64,000 bases of DNA, taken from assembly GCA_914767885.1 (NCBI GenBank), contig CAJZBQ010000001.1:558001-622000 (forward strand), read 5' to 3'. The notes beneath the pieces are model-generated. The model searched no databases and was not told the DNA's origin. It saw only the letters and a program-made list of their open reading frames with translations. The stretch is from Blepharisma stoltei. Its lineage: Eukaryota > Ciliophora > Heterotrichea > Heterotrichida > Blepharismidae. Below are positions 19,631 through 29,742 of the stretch, piece by piece. The first letter of the stretch is position 1. Each line of letters begins with the position of its first letter. Position numbers and translations under genes: made by a program.

Positions 19631-21420
19631 ATGGAATCCGAAAGCGAGACTGTCATCTCTGAAAGTAAGCTCTACTCAGACGAAATTCCTCGATTTCTCC
19701 ACGAATACCTCTCTCTTGCCTTGCAATTTATCGTAAAAGGTGAATTCCAAAGTGCGTTAGAAGCTCTTTCTCACAGTCAAGAACTTCTTGACGCAGTTAT
19801 TTCACAAAATGCTTATATAGACTCTGATTTTATTATTGCAACATTTCATAACACTGCACTTTGCTATCAAAGGTATTTGAAATTTAGACTAGGAGAGCTT
19901 CAAGAATGTGCCTCTGCTCTTTATGCGTGCATAACAACTTCTCAACGTCTAATAGCTCAAAAATACCAGCCAAGCCCTTCTCCTTTATCTATTGATGAAA
20001 GAATTATTAAGCTTCAATACATCAGTAAACTGCATTTACAATTGTGCGCAGTTTTTTCTCAATTAGGACAACATGAAGATGCTTTGCAGCATGCCAAAGA
20101 AGGGTTATCAAAAATACAAGAAAACGTTAATTTAAATTTAAAAGTTTGTCAAGATCATTTACTCTCCCTACTTTAAAAATAATTAAGTTTTTTGCTCGCT
20201 CCTCAAGGGGTAATTTTTTTACAAAATCTTATAAAAAATTTATATATAAAAGCATTTATAGGATTTTAATAAATCCAAATATACAAATATTTATAAAAAA
20301 GCTAATTTAATTTATAAAGCATATAGTTTAAAATGCAAAAGTTCTAGATTAAATAGAGTCATCTAGAGATCTCTTTTAACTCTTATGAATTATGTGAAAA
20401 AATATTTTATATATCTAAAATTTTTTTTCTTGCATTTTTCCAATATTTTGCCCTCTCTTTAATAGGGAGTTAGAAAGGCATGAAAAATTGACCCATTTGA
20501 GTGCATTAAGAAAAAGAGTGCAAAATCAGCAACAGTATAAACTATTTGAAAGTCCTCACTACAAAAGTTACCATAAAACTGTGACAAAGGCTATACCAAT
20601 TTTGAAGTTTTTAGACGAAGATGCTAATTGTAATAATAAAAAGATGAAAATCAGCTTAAAACAAGATGATGAAGAATTTGAGTGGATTAATGAATATAAT
20701 ATTGGAGATATTATGGCAATAGAACCGTTAGGAATTGAAGAGCTAAAAGGATTAGTAAATGTATCACCCTCACTTAGCAAGGATATGCTACTAGAAAAAA
20801 TATGTTTGATGATAGCTGCAAATTTTTGTGTGGCAACCGAAATTCGTTTTTTAATTGAAAATGGAGCAAATGAGTATTATCTATTAGAATCCAAAGTGTG
20901 GCTGCAAAAATCGTTAAAATTTGGAGAAAATCTCCTTCCTGAAGAGTGCCCTTTATTAGCTTATATCCGGATGTTTTTTCATAAATATTATAAAGATGAA
21001 GTCAGAAAGCCTGTTGATAAATCTGCGAAATTTTCAAATGATAATTTTCTATTCGCAAAAGCGATGCTGCGCTCTAAAACTCCTCAGCCTGTCGTAAACC
21101 ACAGTGTTCGGAAAACTTATAAGCAAAATGTATTTAAAAATTCTACCAATTTGAATAAAAAAGAAAAATTGTCGAACTCTGCCCATAAGCCAAAACATAA
21201 AAGAAATAAAAAATCTAATTCGTACTTAGAAGACGACTTGCAGTCGTCAAATAGAAACGTTTCTAAAGAAGAAAAAAAGCCTCTAGAGGTATCCTATCCT
21301 GTGCCGTATCATCAATTGCACGAAAAACTAGAAAAAATCCAGAGCCAAGAATCAGAGCCAAGCTCCTCTGAAGATTATCCTGTCCATTTTGCCAATAAAT
21401 CAAAAAACACAAAATTTTAA
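19631..21420 (+). CDS. TPR-like helical protein of unknown function, interrupted by an old MITE
   Basis: The conceptual protein has 495 residues. The N-terminal half has paired helices of TPR type (F-I-V-K-G-E-F-Q-S-A-L-E-A-L; V-F-S-Q-L-G-Q-H-E-D-A-L-Q-H-A-K). After the IES the text continues S-L-E-R-H-E-K-L-T-H-L-S-A-L-R. A helical middle (residues ~235-350) is followed by a Lys/Ser-rich disordered tail (K-H-K-R-N-K-K-S-N) with several acidic patches. No enzymatic motif. Family not identified; a scaffold or adaptor role is the most that can be inferred. Convergent with the allantoinase-like gene. Confidence 0.72.
20171..20472. mobile_element. Old poly-C family MITE acting as IES in the TPR-like gene
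   Basis: 302 bp between TA at 20169-20170 and 20471-20472. Decayed termini: actctccc|TA and TA preceded by tagggagt on the right, forming an inverted repeat ACTC(T)CCC. The AT-rich interior is again related in reverse to the family. Excision gives ctc-tcc-cTA-gaa-agg, in frame. Confidence 0.78.
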
Positions 21421-21526
21421 TATCTATAAGGTTGAATTATAAATATGCTTTCTCTATAGTCTTGCCAAAATAATATTTAATTATATTTTAAAGTGCTATC
21501 TATAATAAAAAAGTATATATTTAATA

Positions 21527-23242
21527 TTAATAATTTTTTCTCCTTAATACCTCTCCAACTGCACATATTACTCCAGAATTATCATTGAACGCTAATTTTC
21601 CTCTAACATAGGTTCTCATGATTTTCCCATAGAGCTCTTCTCCCATCAACGGTGACATTTCTGAAGAAATATTTTCATTAGGTTTTACTATAAATTTTTG
21701 ATAAGGATCCCATATAACCAAATCTGCATCTTTGCCAGCTGAAATCGATCCTTTACTCTTTAGCCCTAAGATTTCAGCAGGGGTTTGAGAAAGCCATTGT
21801 GATAATAACACCAAAAATGATTTCTCATTATCTTCTCTGACATCTGCTTTTAGCCTCGTCCATATTGCTTGAAGCAAATACCCCATGCTTGAAACTCCAT
21901 TAACTGCTCTTTTAAAATCCCCTAAAAATTTTTGAGGAGGGGCTACAGGTTGATGGTAGCTTGATATACAATCAATATACCTTAATTTTAAAGAGTCCCA
22001 TAGAAGGTTATAATTTCCGCCATCTCTAATAGGAGGGTTTACCTTATAGCGTGTATCTCCTGGTTTAACATCAATATTTGAAAAAAATAAATAAGGCAAT
22101 GAAGTCTCGCACGTCAAATTTGGATAAGAATCCCTATAATTTCTTATCAATTCTATTGCTTTATTAGAGCAAACATTAGTAAAATGGATTTTTGCTTTGA
22201 TATTTAAGCTCAGAACTTTCTCAACAGCTTCGGCTTCTCATGACTCTGGAAAGGTTTTCGCATAATTTTTATAAGATTCTGAGCTTATACTGCCTCTTTT
22301 CATAAACGGAAAATCTTGTGGAGGAATTGGCTTATTTTGATTACCTAAAGTGCATAATATTGAATGCCGTTTTCCTCTAACTTTATTAGGACAAGTTTTT
22401 ATTTCTTCAGAAAAACTATGATTTTGAATGACACTGAAAACATTAGGCAATGACCCGCGCTTTTTTTCAGGGCTTCTATTTGGTAATATCTCAAATGGAG
22501 AAATTATAACGGGAATTTTAAAAGAAGTTCTACGGATTCCACCAATATCTTTAGTTGTAGGGGTACTGTCAGGGGAATAATCAAATGGCTCTATTTCATC
22601 ATCACTGCTTGAGCTTGAAAATTCATTTTCGGGAAATTCCTCAATTTTGAATTCTGAAGGCGTCAGACCTCTTTCCTCAGGAATTACCATATGAAAAGGG
22701 GTGTTTTCTAGCAGCTCTTTATGAGTCGTGAACTCTGGATGCACAAAAATTGGCAAATTTCCATTAGTTTCTCTAAGAGCTTCTTCAACTTTCGTTAAAA
22801 TTTGAGATTCTGGGCCTTGTGGCACTAAAAATGCTTTTAACCCAAAAATGTTACTATTGAGGAGGCTTGGAATTTCGCCGATCTTATCGTCTGAAATTTG
22901 GAGTAAAGGAGCGATATCAGTGTAGATTTCGCCATCAAGTCTGTCTGTTGTAGAAATGCATGTAACTCCTCCACATAATCCAGCCTTTGTTGTAACTGAT
23001 GATCCTTCGTATCCAAAGGTGACATTTAAATCTATCAGCCCGGGAGATATAAAAAGATCGCCTAGATCTTCAACTAGATATTGTTCCATAAGAAAATCAT
23101 AGGTATCTTTGTCATAAGGGAGTATTTGGGAAATTATGCCGTCTTCTACCAAAATAAACCCATGAAGAGGCTGACGAGAACTGAATGGAATTTACCCTTC
23201 ACATATGATATTTTTGCTTATAAAAGCCAGTTTGAAACTCAT
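21527..23242 (-). CDS. Allantoinase/dihydropyrimidinase-like amidohydrolase lacking metal ligands, with a disordered insert and a 15-nt intron
   Basis: The 566-residue protein follows the allantoinase fold from MSFKLAFISKNII through I-S-P-G-L-I-D, F-G-Y-E-G-S-S-V-T-T-K-A, G-G-V-T-C-I, G-L-K-A-F-L-V-P-Q-G and later N-P-P-I-R-D and G-I-S-S/V-S-S-M. Expected metal ligands are changed: D-x-H-x-H is D-L-N-V-T, the H-H pair after E-T is L-P, and the D-H of S-S-D-H-S-P is Y-H. Only the lysine region and F-V-H-P-E remain. A Ser/Glu/Pro-rich insert of about 150 residues (about 170-320) lies inside the barrel. It is therefore probably a non-catalytic scaffold, like CRMP relatives. The 15-nt intron (23181-23195) fuses I-I-C-E-G|S-R-Q. 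Confidence 0.8.
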
Positions 23243-23398
23243 CGGTTTTATTATTATAGTCCCGATCCGAAAACTTCACTGAATGGATACATATCTGGAG
23301 TATCCCAAAAGGGTTTTAGGAAATTAAAGAAAAGGGAATTGAACGAGGCTAATATTTTCAAATGGAAATTTGAAAAGATGCATAAAATATACGATTAG
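23162..23398 (+). CDS. Possible small gene antisense-overlapping the 5' end of the allantoinase-like gene
   Basis: The frame from ATG at 23162 encodes 78 residues with balanced composition (W-N-L-P-F-T-Y-D-I-F, Y-Y-Y-S-P-D-P-K, F-K-W-K-F-E-K-M-H-K-I-Y-D). Its first third lies on top of the first exons of the opposite gene, which argues against it, but the part beyond 23242 is not explained otherwise. It could be a short divergent gene with an overlapping 5' end. Confidence 0.3.
   Translation: MKRLTRTEWNLPFTYDIFAYKSQFETHRFYYYSPDPKTSLNGYISGVSQKGFRKLKKRELNEANIFKWKFEKMHKIYD
23181..23195 (-). other. 15-nt intron in the allantoinase-like gene
   Basis: On the minus strand gtaaattccattcag; retention gives a TAA stop two codons in. 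Removal links the only good ATG (23240-23242) to the enzyme-like core in frame. Confidence 0.8.
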
Positions 23399-24360
23399 AT
23401 AAAAAATAATTTTAATTATGAATTATAAATATTATATTTTTCTTTACTCCCCTTTAAGTCGGAATAAAATATCGGTAAAGTTCTTTAAGCACCCTTTAAA
23501 TTGGAACAATTTTTTCAATAGGAAATTTTACTATTTTGACAAAATTTAATTGAAAAAATGTAATTAGAATAGCATATAAGTAGTTTACACACTAAACTTA
23601 AATTAAAATTCAAAATATTGTATTTAATTTATATTTTTTAATTTTCAAAAATGTCCAATTATAGCGTGCTTGCATTTCATTTTGGCTGAAAAAAATTAAT
23701 ATTTTTTTTATAAATGTCTCACTATCAAAAATGTTTTTAACAAATTTCCCCGAAGAAATGTCGCACTATCAAAAATGCTCGGTGATTTGGCATGGAGCAG
23801 GATTTTTTATTCCATATAAAGGGGGTTTAGAATACATATTTTCTATGAAAATGAGTAAAACTAGCTTATTTTATTACTTGGCTTATTTAAAATTTATTTT
23901 CAACTTCTAGAAGTGCATTCTTCCTTAACTACTATATTGTGAGCTTATAGGAAAAGGCTTATAATCTTGCTTAGTTCTGGATTTAGAGAGTTTAAAGCTT
24001 ATAGAAAGTATAAATAGTTTTGATTCTTTATGATTTGTGGCTAAATATTGATAATCTTTTCTAATAGAATTATAAAATTCATTTAATTGCTATTAATTTA
24101 ATAAAGATAAATTAACAATAATTTCCTCATCTGAAGATTTTTTTAAATAAAGATGTAAAATTAAGATTTTTTTAAAATCATTTTTGATTAAAAATGTATT
24201 GATAATAACTGCATTAAATTATTAGAAAATAATTCAGAATAACTCAATTTTTTAAAAATTTTATTATCTAATTAGATTACTGATGAATTATAATTTTTCA
24301 AATTTTTTAATTTAATTCAATTGCTTGCTAGTGAATTTTCCAATTTGCAGAATAAGCTTA
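23399..24360. other. AT-rich intergenic region with eroded repeats
   Basis: About 960 bp. At 23450-23520 are 'ttactcccctttaagtcgg' and 'caccctttaaattggaac', a terminus pair related in layout to the poly-C MITE and to sequences at 31765 and 56217. A 23-bp motif, aatgtc[t/g]cactatcaaaaatg, is repeated at 23722 and 23757. Nothing else seen. Confidence 0.5.
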
Positions 24361-24755
24361 CCCCCCCCCCCCCCCTCCGTGAGCGAACAAAACCATTAGA
24401 AAAATCGCCATTTTTTGACCAAAAACCCACCCTCCGTGAGTGAACAAAAATTTTTTTAATAGAAAAAATTTTAATGGAAAAAAATTTTGATATATAAGTG
24501 ATAATTTAGTATAATGAAATCTAGAGCTAATTCTGTTTAATTTTAAACAAATTGCGTTTTAAAACATAAATTTTGCAAATTAAATTAATATTTGCTGCTT
24601 CCCAATTTTTGCAAATTAGGATTTTTTTAAATTTCGAAAAAAATATTTTTTATAAAATTTATATATAAATTTTTTTTAAAAAAAAAAATTAACCCCCCTC
24701 CGTGAGTGAACAAAATTTTTTTGTTCGCTCACGGAGGGGGGGGGGGGGGGGAGTA
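24361..24755. mobile_element. Poly-C MITE family, intergenic copy 3
   Basis: TA-flanked, 395 bp, with the longest homopolymer ends of the family (C15 on the left, G19 on the right, followed by AG). Interior nearly identical to the copies at 17153 and 48091. It ends about 100 bp upstream of the next start codon. Confidence 0.85.
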
Positions 24756-24858
24756 AGAAAATTTATTTAAATTTGTTGATTTTTCCAAAATTTTTGTCCT
24801 AACAGCTATTAATTTTCTTCCCTATTTAAAATGATAACTCCTTTCAATATTAATTTGC

Positions 24859-25443
24859 ATGTGGAATTCATTAGCCTGCAATACAATTTACGGCAAATTT
24901 CTACGAGAAAAAGAAGCTCAAAGATATCATCGCTCTCTCAGCAGTGTCCGATCAGTCATGAACACACATAAAGCTCCCAAAGAAATGCGACATCTCCAAT
25001 ACAAAGCCAAAAGAATTCGCTTGATTCAAGATCGCAACGAAGAAATCGAGCATCAAAATCAGCTTCTACTAAACAAAATGTACAATATTGACAGCAAGCC
25101 TTCTTCGTTAAATCCAAATAATTGTGCCCCGAGGTCTCCTTCAATCACAAATCTAAATTCAAAAGTTCGAAGTAGAAATTTGAGCAGAATTTATGATGAA
25201 AACAAAGTAAAATCCAATTAGAAATTTTTAGAAAGACTGCAAAATGCTGAAAGTGCTTATTCTATTGAAAAATGAGATGAAGAAGAAAGAAGAAGGAATT
25301 ATTTAAAAGAAAATATAAGCAAAAATTCAGGCAGATGCTTCAGGAAAAATAAAGTTATACAGGATTGGGAATCACAGGATTTAATTTCAAAAATATTATC
25401 GAGAAGGCAAAGCAGGCCGATAACTGCTGAGCAAGCTTTATAA
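24859..25443 (+). CDS. CFAP97-domain (hemingway-like) protein with a 15-nt intron
   Basis: The protein has 189 residues. The N-terminal half carries the CFAP97/KIAA1430 pattern: helix with R-Y-H-R-S-L-S-S-V, M-N-T-H-K-A-P-K-E-M-R-H-L, and I-E-H-Q-N-Q-L-L-L-N-K-M-Y-N-I, where the N-x-x-L-L-x-K-M core is diagnostic. Family members are cilium and flagellum proteins. The rest is basic and disordered. The intron (25207-25221, gtaaaatccaattag) ends exactly at an in-frame TAG that would otherwise truncate the protein; splicing gives E-N-K|K-F-L-E-R-L. One TGA-Trp follows the intron. Confidence 0.78.
25207..25221 (+). other. 15-nt intron in the CFAP97-domain gene
   Basis: gtaaaatccaattag, multiple of three, ending in an in-frame TAG. 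GT-AG ends and the size match the other introns here. Confidence 0.75.
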
Positions 25444-25553
25444 TATAAATCAATCATTATTTATCAATAGGAGACTCTTCTTTTACCTTATTTTGTTTAA
25501 TATATGAGAAAGTATATCTTCGGCTTATTTTATTGAAATCTTGAGTTTTGGAT

Positions 25554-27915
25554 ATGCTAATCTTTGTTCTCGTTATTGGCATAAATAAAATTGTAACTTC
25601 ACTAGACAGGATTATTTCAGTCTGAATCGAAATTTTGGAATTATATTTTTATGCTGAGCTAGATGATTTAGCGTGCGATATTTTGGCTATAAAAATCTTA
25701 CTTTAGTGTTAAGCTTGCTTCTATCAATCTTAAAAGATTTAATAGAAAATCCGTTTTTCACTTTTATTATACATATTTATGATATTTTTCTTAATTGTTC
25801 GATATTTTTACAAATATACCAAATCCAGAGCAATATACATTAAAGCCGATATCCTCATATAAATTTATTTATTGAATAAAATGTAATGGGCTGTTGAATA
25901 GCCAAGACAGACTCTCTCAAAAGGACGAGCTAATCTTATAAAGGTGAGTGTTAAAAAGTGGCACGCCAAAAAATGGTTGACAAGTGTAAAAAAAAGTTGA
26001 TTAGTAAACGCGCCAATTTTTAAAATAGCTTTATTATCAATTTTTTTATCCATTTAGAGTGGGATTGATTAATACTTACTTAAATTTTTAAATAAACAAT
26101 TTTAATTAATTATTATGATCAATTGCTCTATAAAAGTAAAAGTTTTTATTGCACGCTCAATGTTCTTTATAATATTCTTAATGGCTCATATGATGCTCTT
26201 TAGTAAATTTAAATGGACTTAAAAATTAAAAATTTATCAATCGAGCTGCTTTTTTGCGAAAGGATAAATTTATAAATAAATAAGTAATTCCTATTTGATT
26301 ATGATCGATTGCTCTATTAGGGCAAAAGCTTGCATTAACCGATTAATGCTCTCTTTATAAATTTCTTAATGGCCCATAATAATGCTTTATATTTATCCAG
26401 TCTAAAAGGGTATCTTAAATTTAAAAAATTTAATAAAAAAGCTGTTTTAAAACCCGGCACGTTTATTTGTCAATGTTTTTCATACTTATCAATCATTTTC
26501 CGGCATGCCACTTTTTAACGCTCGCCTTTATAAGGTCCAATTCATCACTTTGAGAGAGTCTGTCTTTGCCATTCAGAAATCAATTACATTTTGTTTGATA
26601 AAGAAATCTATATAGGGTATAGGCGATAAAATGGCGGCAAATGCCAGCCTGCTCTCTTGACGCAACAGTTCAGACCTTATGGCCGTGCGGGCGGGGACGA
26701 AATTCAAGTCAAGAATCAAGTTCAGGCTCAAGACATGTGTATCCCTGTAGATTTTGGTTGCTTTCCTGTGATTGGAAATGGGGTGCTCAGCAACGTCCTT
26801 TGGATCTGAGGACCAAAGGAGGTTCCTCTACCGAGAACCTGGGGTTTCAGTCCAGGCCACAGAAGCAGTATTCTTTCTGTAACTTTTGAAGAAAGGCACA
26901 TCAACGCCCAATAGACTCAAAGAAACATTGGAATCAAGCTACTCCAGTCGCCCTTAGCAGGGCTGCAGAAATCTATAAGCACTCAAGACTGAAGCCGCAA
27001 GGATGAGACAGAAGGTGCCGGAAGTGGCATCCTCCTTCGGGGGAAAAATCTTCGTGGCTGAAGTCATATAGAGGTTGAACCTCCTATAAGGGAGGTCTTT
27101 GGGTGACTGCGTCACCAATATGGTTAACATCTGACTTTTATAATCTAGCCTAACCTAACTTAATTGTTCCAGCTTTAGCATATGAGTGCTCCTTTTCTTT
27201 ATCAAACGGCTACAGTGTAGACCTATCTCCTATGATCAATACTTCTCCTCCAGACTATCTAATCATAGACGATTATGGCAATACCTACCAAGCCAATATA
27301 TGCTCCGAGCTGAATTCTAACTGTGCAGGGGACATCACAGGAATTGCTTCTGTTACAAACTCTCAATCTCCTTGCAAAATATTAGGTCGCCAGTCTCCTT
27401 TAGGCCAGTTATCAGGCCCTAGAGTTGATTTTCTTGACAAATTGAATCCTATGAATGGGGTGAGTCTAACTTATTATGGAGGAGACCTATGTACAATGAT
27501 TGGCTTCGTTGACACTCAAGTAGAATACAGGATAAAATGCAACCCTTATGGAGGCCCTGATGTCCTCACTCGGGCTTATGCTCTATCATCTTGCTCCTAT
27601 ATTTTTGAATTTTCAAGTAAATCTGCTTGCCCAATTCCTCCAGCTCCAGTAGACCCAAACTCTCAGCCAAAATCTAGAATAAAGTCTTTCCTTGCTTTAC
27701 TATTTGTAGGATTTTTATTTTATTTAGCTATTGGAACTATTTATAATAAACTGAAAAATGAAGAAAGCTGGATTGATAGCATACCTCATAAAGAATTTTG
27801 GTTTAATTTGCCTGGAATGATAAGAGATGGGATTGGTTTCACAATTTGCAGGGCTAAAGAACTTATTAGAAGCGGAAATTTAAACTTTTCTAGGGGTTTA
27901 TGAACTAATTTATAA
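25554..27915 (+). CDS. MRH-domain (mannose-6-phosphate-receptor-like) type I membrane protein, split by a 1.6-kb nested IES
   Basis: The main exon (27163-27915) encodes an MRH/cation-dependent M6PR or Atg27-like ectodomain: E-C-S-F-S-L-S-N-G-Y, C-A-G-D-I-T-G-I-A, T-Y-Y-G-G-D-L-C, V-E-Y-R-I-K-C-N, then C-S-Y-I-F-E-F, followed by a TM helix (S-F-L-A-L-L-F-V-G-F-L-F-Y-L-A-I-G) and a ~65-residue cytosolic tail. It has no start codon. Joining it at TA to a short exon at 25554-25583 gives MLIFVLVIGIIVPALA, an ideal signal peptide, in frame; total 260 residues. Such receptors sort glycoproteins between Golgi, endosomes and autophagosomes. The 5' exon is an inference; the MRH-TM part is firm. Confidence 0.72.
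25878..26598. mobile_element. MITE-like element with ~140-bp imperfect terminal inverted repeats
   Basis: The left end aaaatgtaat...gacagactctctcaaa...ttataaaggtgag.gttaaaaagtggca is matched by the reverse complement of the right end (aaaatgtaat...gacagactctctcaaa...ttataaaggcgagcgttaaaaagtggca). Inside are two divergent direct repeats of ~120 bp (26110 and 26290 regions) sharing 'tatgatc.attgctct' and 'ttcttaatgg'. No transposase. Confidence 0.7.
26628..27158 (+). mobile_element. SINE-like retroelement, copy 3
   Basis: Starts AAAATGGCGG, contains 'ggtgactgcgtcaccaatatgg' like copy 5 ('ggtgactgcgtaaccaatatgg') and ends in a CTAACCTAACTTAA tail. I could not find a target duplication. GC-rich against an AT-rich background. 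Confidence 0.65.
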
Positions 27916-28036
27916 TTTATTTATATTTATTTTAATTAAAAATAGTTTTGGTTTATTGGTTAAATTTACATAAAAGAAGAAAAAAGCATAAAATATTTAG
28001 GAAATGGGCACATTCCTGTCTAATATTTTAATTAAT

Positions 28037-29635
28037 TTATGACTTAAGAAGATATTTTGTATATAAATTTTCAAACGTATCGCTTCTTGACAACGATTTT
28101 GATTCTTTGGAATTTTGAATATTATCTAATAATCTTGTCCTAGCTTTTTCGAAATTTTTTAAGACTTCTCCATTAGTTTTTAAATGCTGCTTTATTTTTT
28201 CATCAATTTTTTCAGGATTTTTATTTATTTCTGATAATGTCATAGGAATATTTTCTGGAGTTTTAATTCCTTCTCTGGAGGAAGAGCGAGGGTTTTCTTT
28301 TGTAGTGTCGGAATGGTGGCTTATTTCAGAAAGACGTGAAATGGTTCTAGGATCTTTTATTATTTCTTGATCAATTTCTATAATTTGTGGGCTTTCTTGC
28401 TTTTTAATGATTTCTTCTAATCGTGATCCTAAATTATCGTTTTCATTTTTGTATATTTCTATTAAAAACAAAGCAAATTCGCATTTTATTAGTAAATCAA
28501 TAAACTGCTTATTGAATTTTCCTTTATAAAATTTTTTTCTTGATTTTTCTTTTATAATCCACTCATGATGCCCAGCATAAAATTCTTCATACAAAGGCTG
28601 AAGAATGTTTATTGCCTCATTGTAAGCATTTACATATTCCATTTTTGTGCTTTCTAGCTTTTCCATATTAATTCTCATTTCTTTTAAAACTCCAGTGTCT
28701 TCTAATGTGACTTTTTCTAATTTCTCCAGCAAATTATTTTCCCTTTCTCTATTCGCAATTTCTATTTCTTCCAGCTCACTGTTTTTCAGTTCATTTAATC
28801 TATTTTTTTCTTGCTCATGTGAATCAATAAGACTTTGGATTTGAATTTCATATTTATGCTGCAGATTTTCCAGGTCAATTGCATATGCATTTTTTGCTTT
28901 TTCTAATTGATTTAAAATTTCTTCTTTTTCTTCATTTAATTTCATATTTTCCATGATCAGCTCGTCAACATTTTTCATTTTATGAAAATCTAACTGTGAG
29001 GATCTTGCTGAATTGCTCCTAGGGGAAAATTTTAATTGATATTCTTGGATTTTTTCAGTTTCTTTAGCTGCATTAATAGAAATTATTGATAGCTCATTTT
29101 CGATTTCTTTCATTTTCTGCTCTTTTTCAAGCAAAGCTTCTTTTACTTTATCTATAGCTAAAACTGTTTGATTTTCGAATTCTTCGAAATCTTGGGCTAT
29201 AGCTTTTAGGTTTTCTAGCTCATTTTCTTCTAAGTCTCTGAATTTATCTAAAATGTCGTTATTAAATTCTTTTCTGCTAGCTGTAAGCTTCGGCAAGTCT
29301 CTTAACAGAACTTCCATAGCTCTTGACCTATTTGTTAGTTGAGTAATTTCTACTTTTTTGCCTACAATTTCTAATATTCTGTTGTGCTTTTCTAATGCAG
29401 TGCTCATCCCAGCTATCATAAAGTCCATGACTTTTGAATAGTTCCTAATAATCTCATGGCTTACATCAAGTCTATGTAAATAAGGAGAATGCGTTTTCAT
29501 AGTTTCTACGTCGGCTTTGTAGATTGCTGCTTCTCTGATGCTTTTGTATTTGCTTAGAATAGCTTCAGGCAAATTCAAAGAAAATAAGATATCTTCAGCT
29601 ATTCTTAATAGGAGTTTTATGCTATCATCGCCCAT
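28037..29635 (-). CDS. Coiled-coil protein
   Basis: A 532-residue protein without TGA codons, almost entirely helical: heptad-rich Glu/Lys/Leu stretches from about 100 to 390, with a Ser/Thr/Pro-rich break near 425-470 (S-R-L-S-E-I-S-H-H-S-D, R-S-S-S-R-E-G) and a short C-terminal helix. The N-terminal ~100 residues look globular (L-L-L-R-I-A-E-D-I-L-F-S-L). No motor, zinc or enzymatic motif. Likely cytoskeletal or ciliary scaffold, but no family is recognised. Confidence 0.68.
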   Translation of the reverse strand: MGDDSIKLLLRIAEDILFSLNLPEAILSKYKSIREAAIYKADVETMKTHSPYLHRLDVSHEIIRNYSKVMDFMIAGMSTALEKHNRILEIVGKKVEITQLTNRSRAMEVLLRDLPKLTASRKEFNNDILDKFRDLEENELENLKAIAQDFEEFENQTVLAIDKVKEALLEKEQKMKEIENELSIISINAAKETEKIQEYQLKFSPRSNSARSSQLDFHKMKNVDELIMENMKLNEEKEEILNQLEKAKNAYAIDLENLQHKYEIQIQSLIDSHEQEKNRLNELKNSELEEIEIANRERENNLLEKLEKVTLEDTGVLKEMRINMEKLESTKMEYVNAYNEAINILQPLYEEFYAGHHEWIIKEKSRKKFYKGKFNKQFIDLLIKCEFALFLIEIYKNENDNLGSRLEEIIKKQESPQIIEIDQEIIKDPRTISRLSEISHHSDTTKENPRSSSREGIKTPENIPMTLSEINKNPEKIDEKIKQHLKTNGEVLKNFEKARTRLLDNIQNSKESKSLSRSDTFENLYTKYLLKS

Positions 29636-29742
29636 TTCTAATTAAATTATAAAGATTACTTTATAGTTCTAACATTTGAATCTCATAAGTTCCCATTGAT
29701 TGCTTGCAATTGTATGATAATCAAGCTATATTATATATTGTT

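Larger units (their letters stand above)
25584..27162. other. Large composite IES in the MRH gene, containing a MITE and a SINE
   Basis: 1579 bp between TA 25582-25583 and TA 27161-27162. Removal fuses a signal-peptide exon to the MRH exon in frame. It contains an element with ~140-bp inverted repeats and, next to it, a SINE-like copy, so transposons have accumulated inside DNA that is discarded in the soma. Confidence 0.6.
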
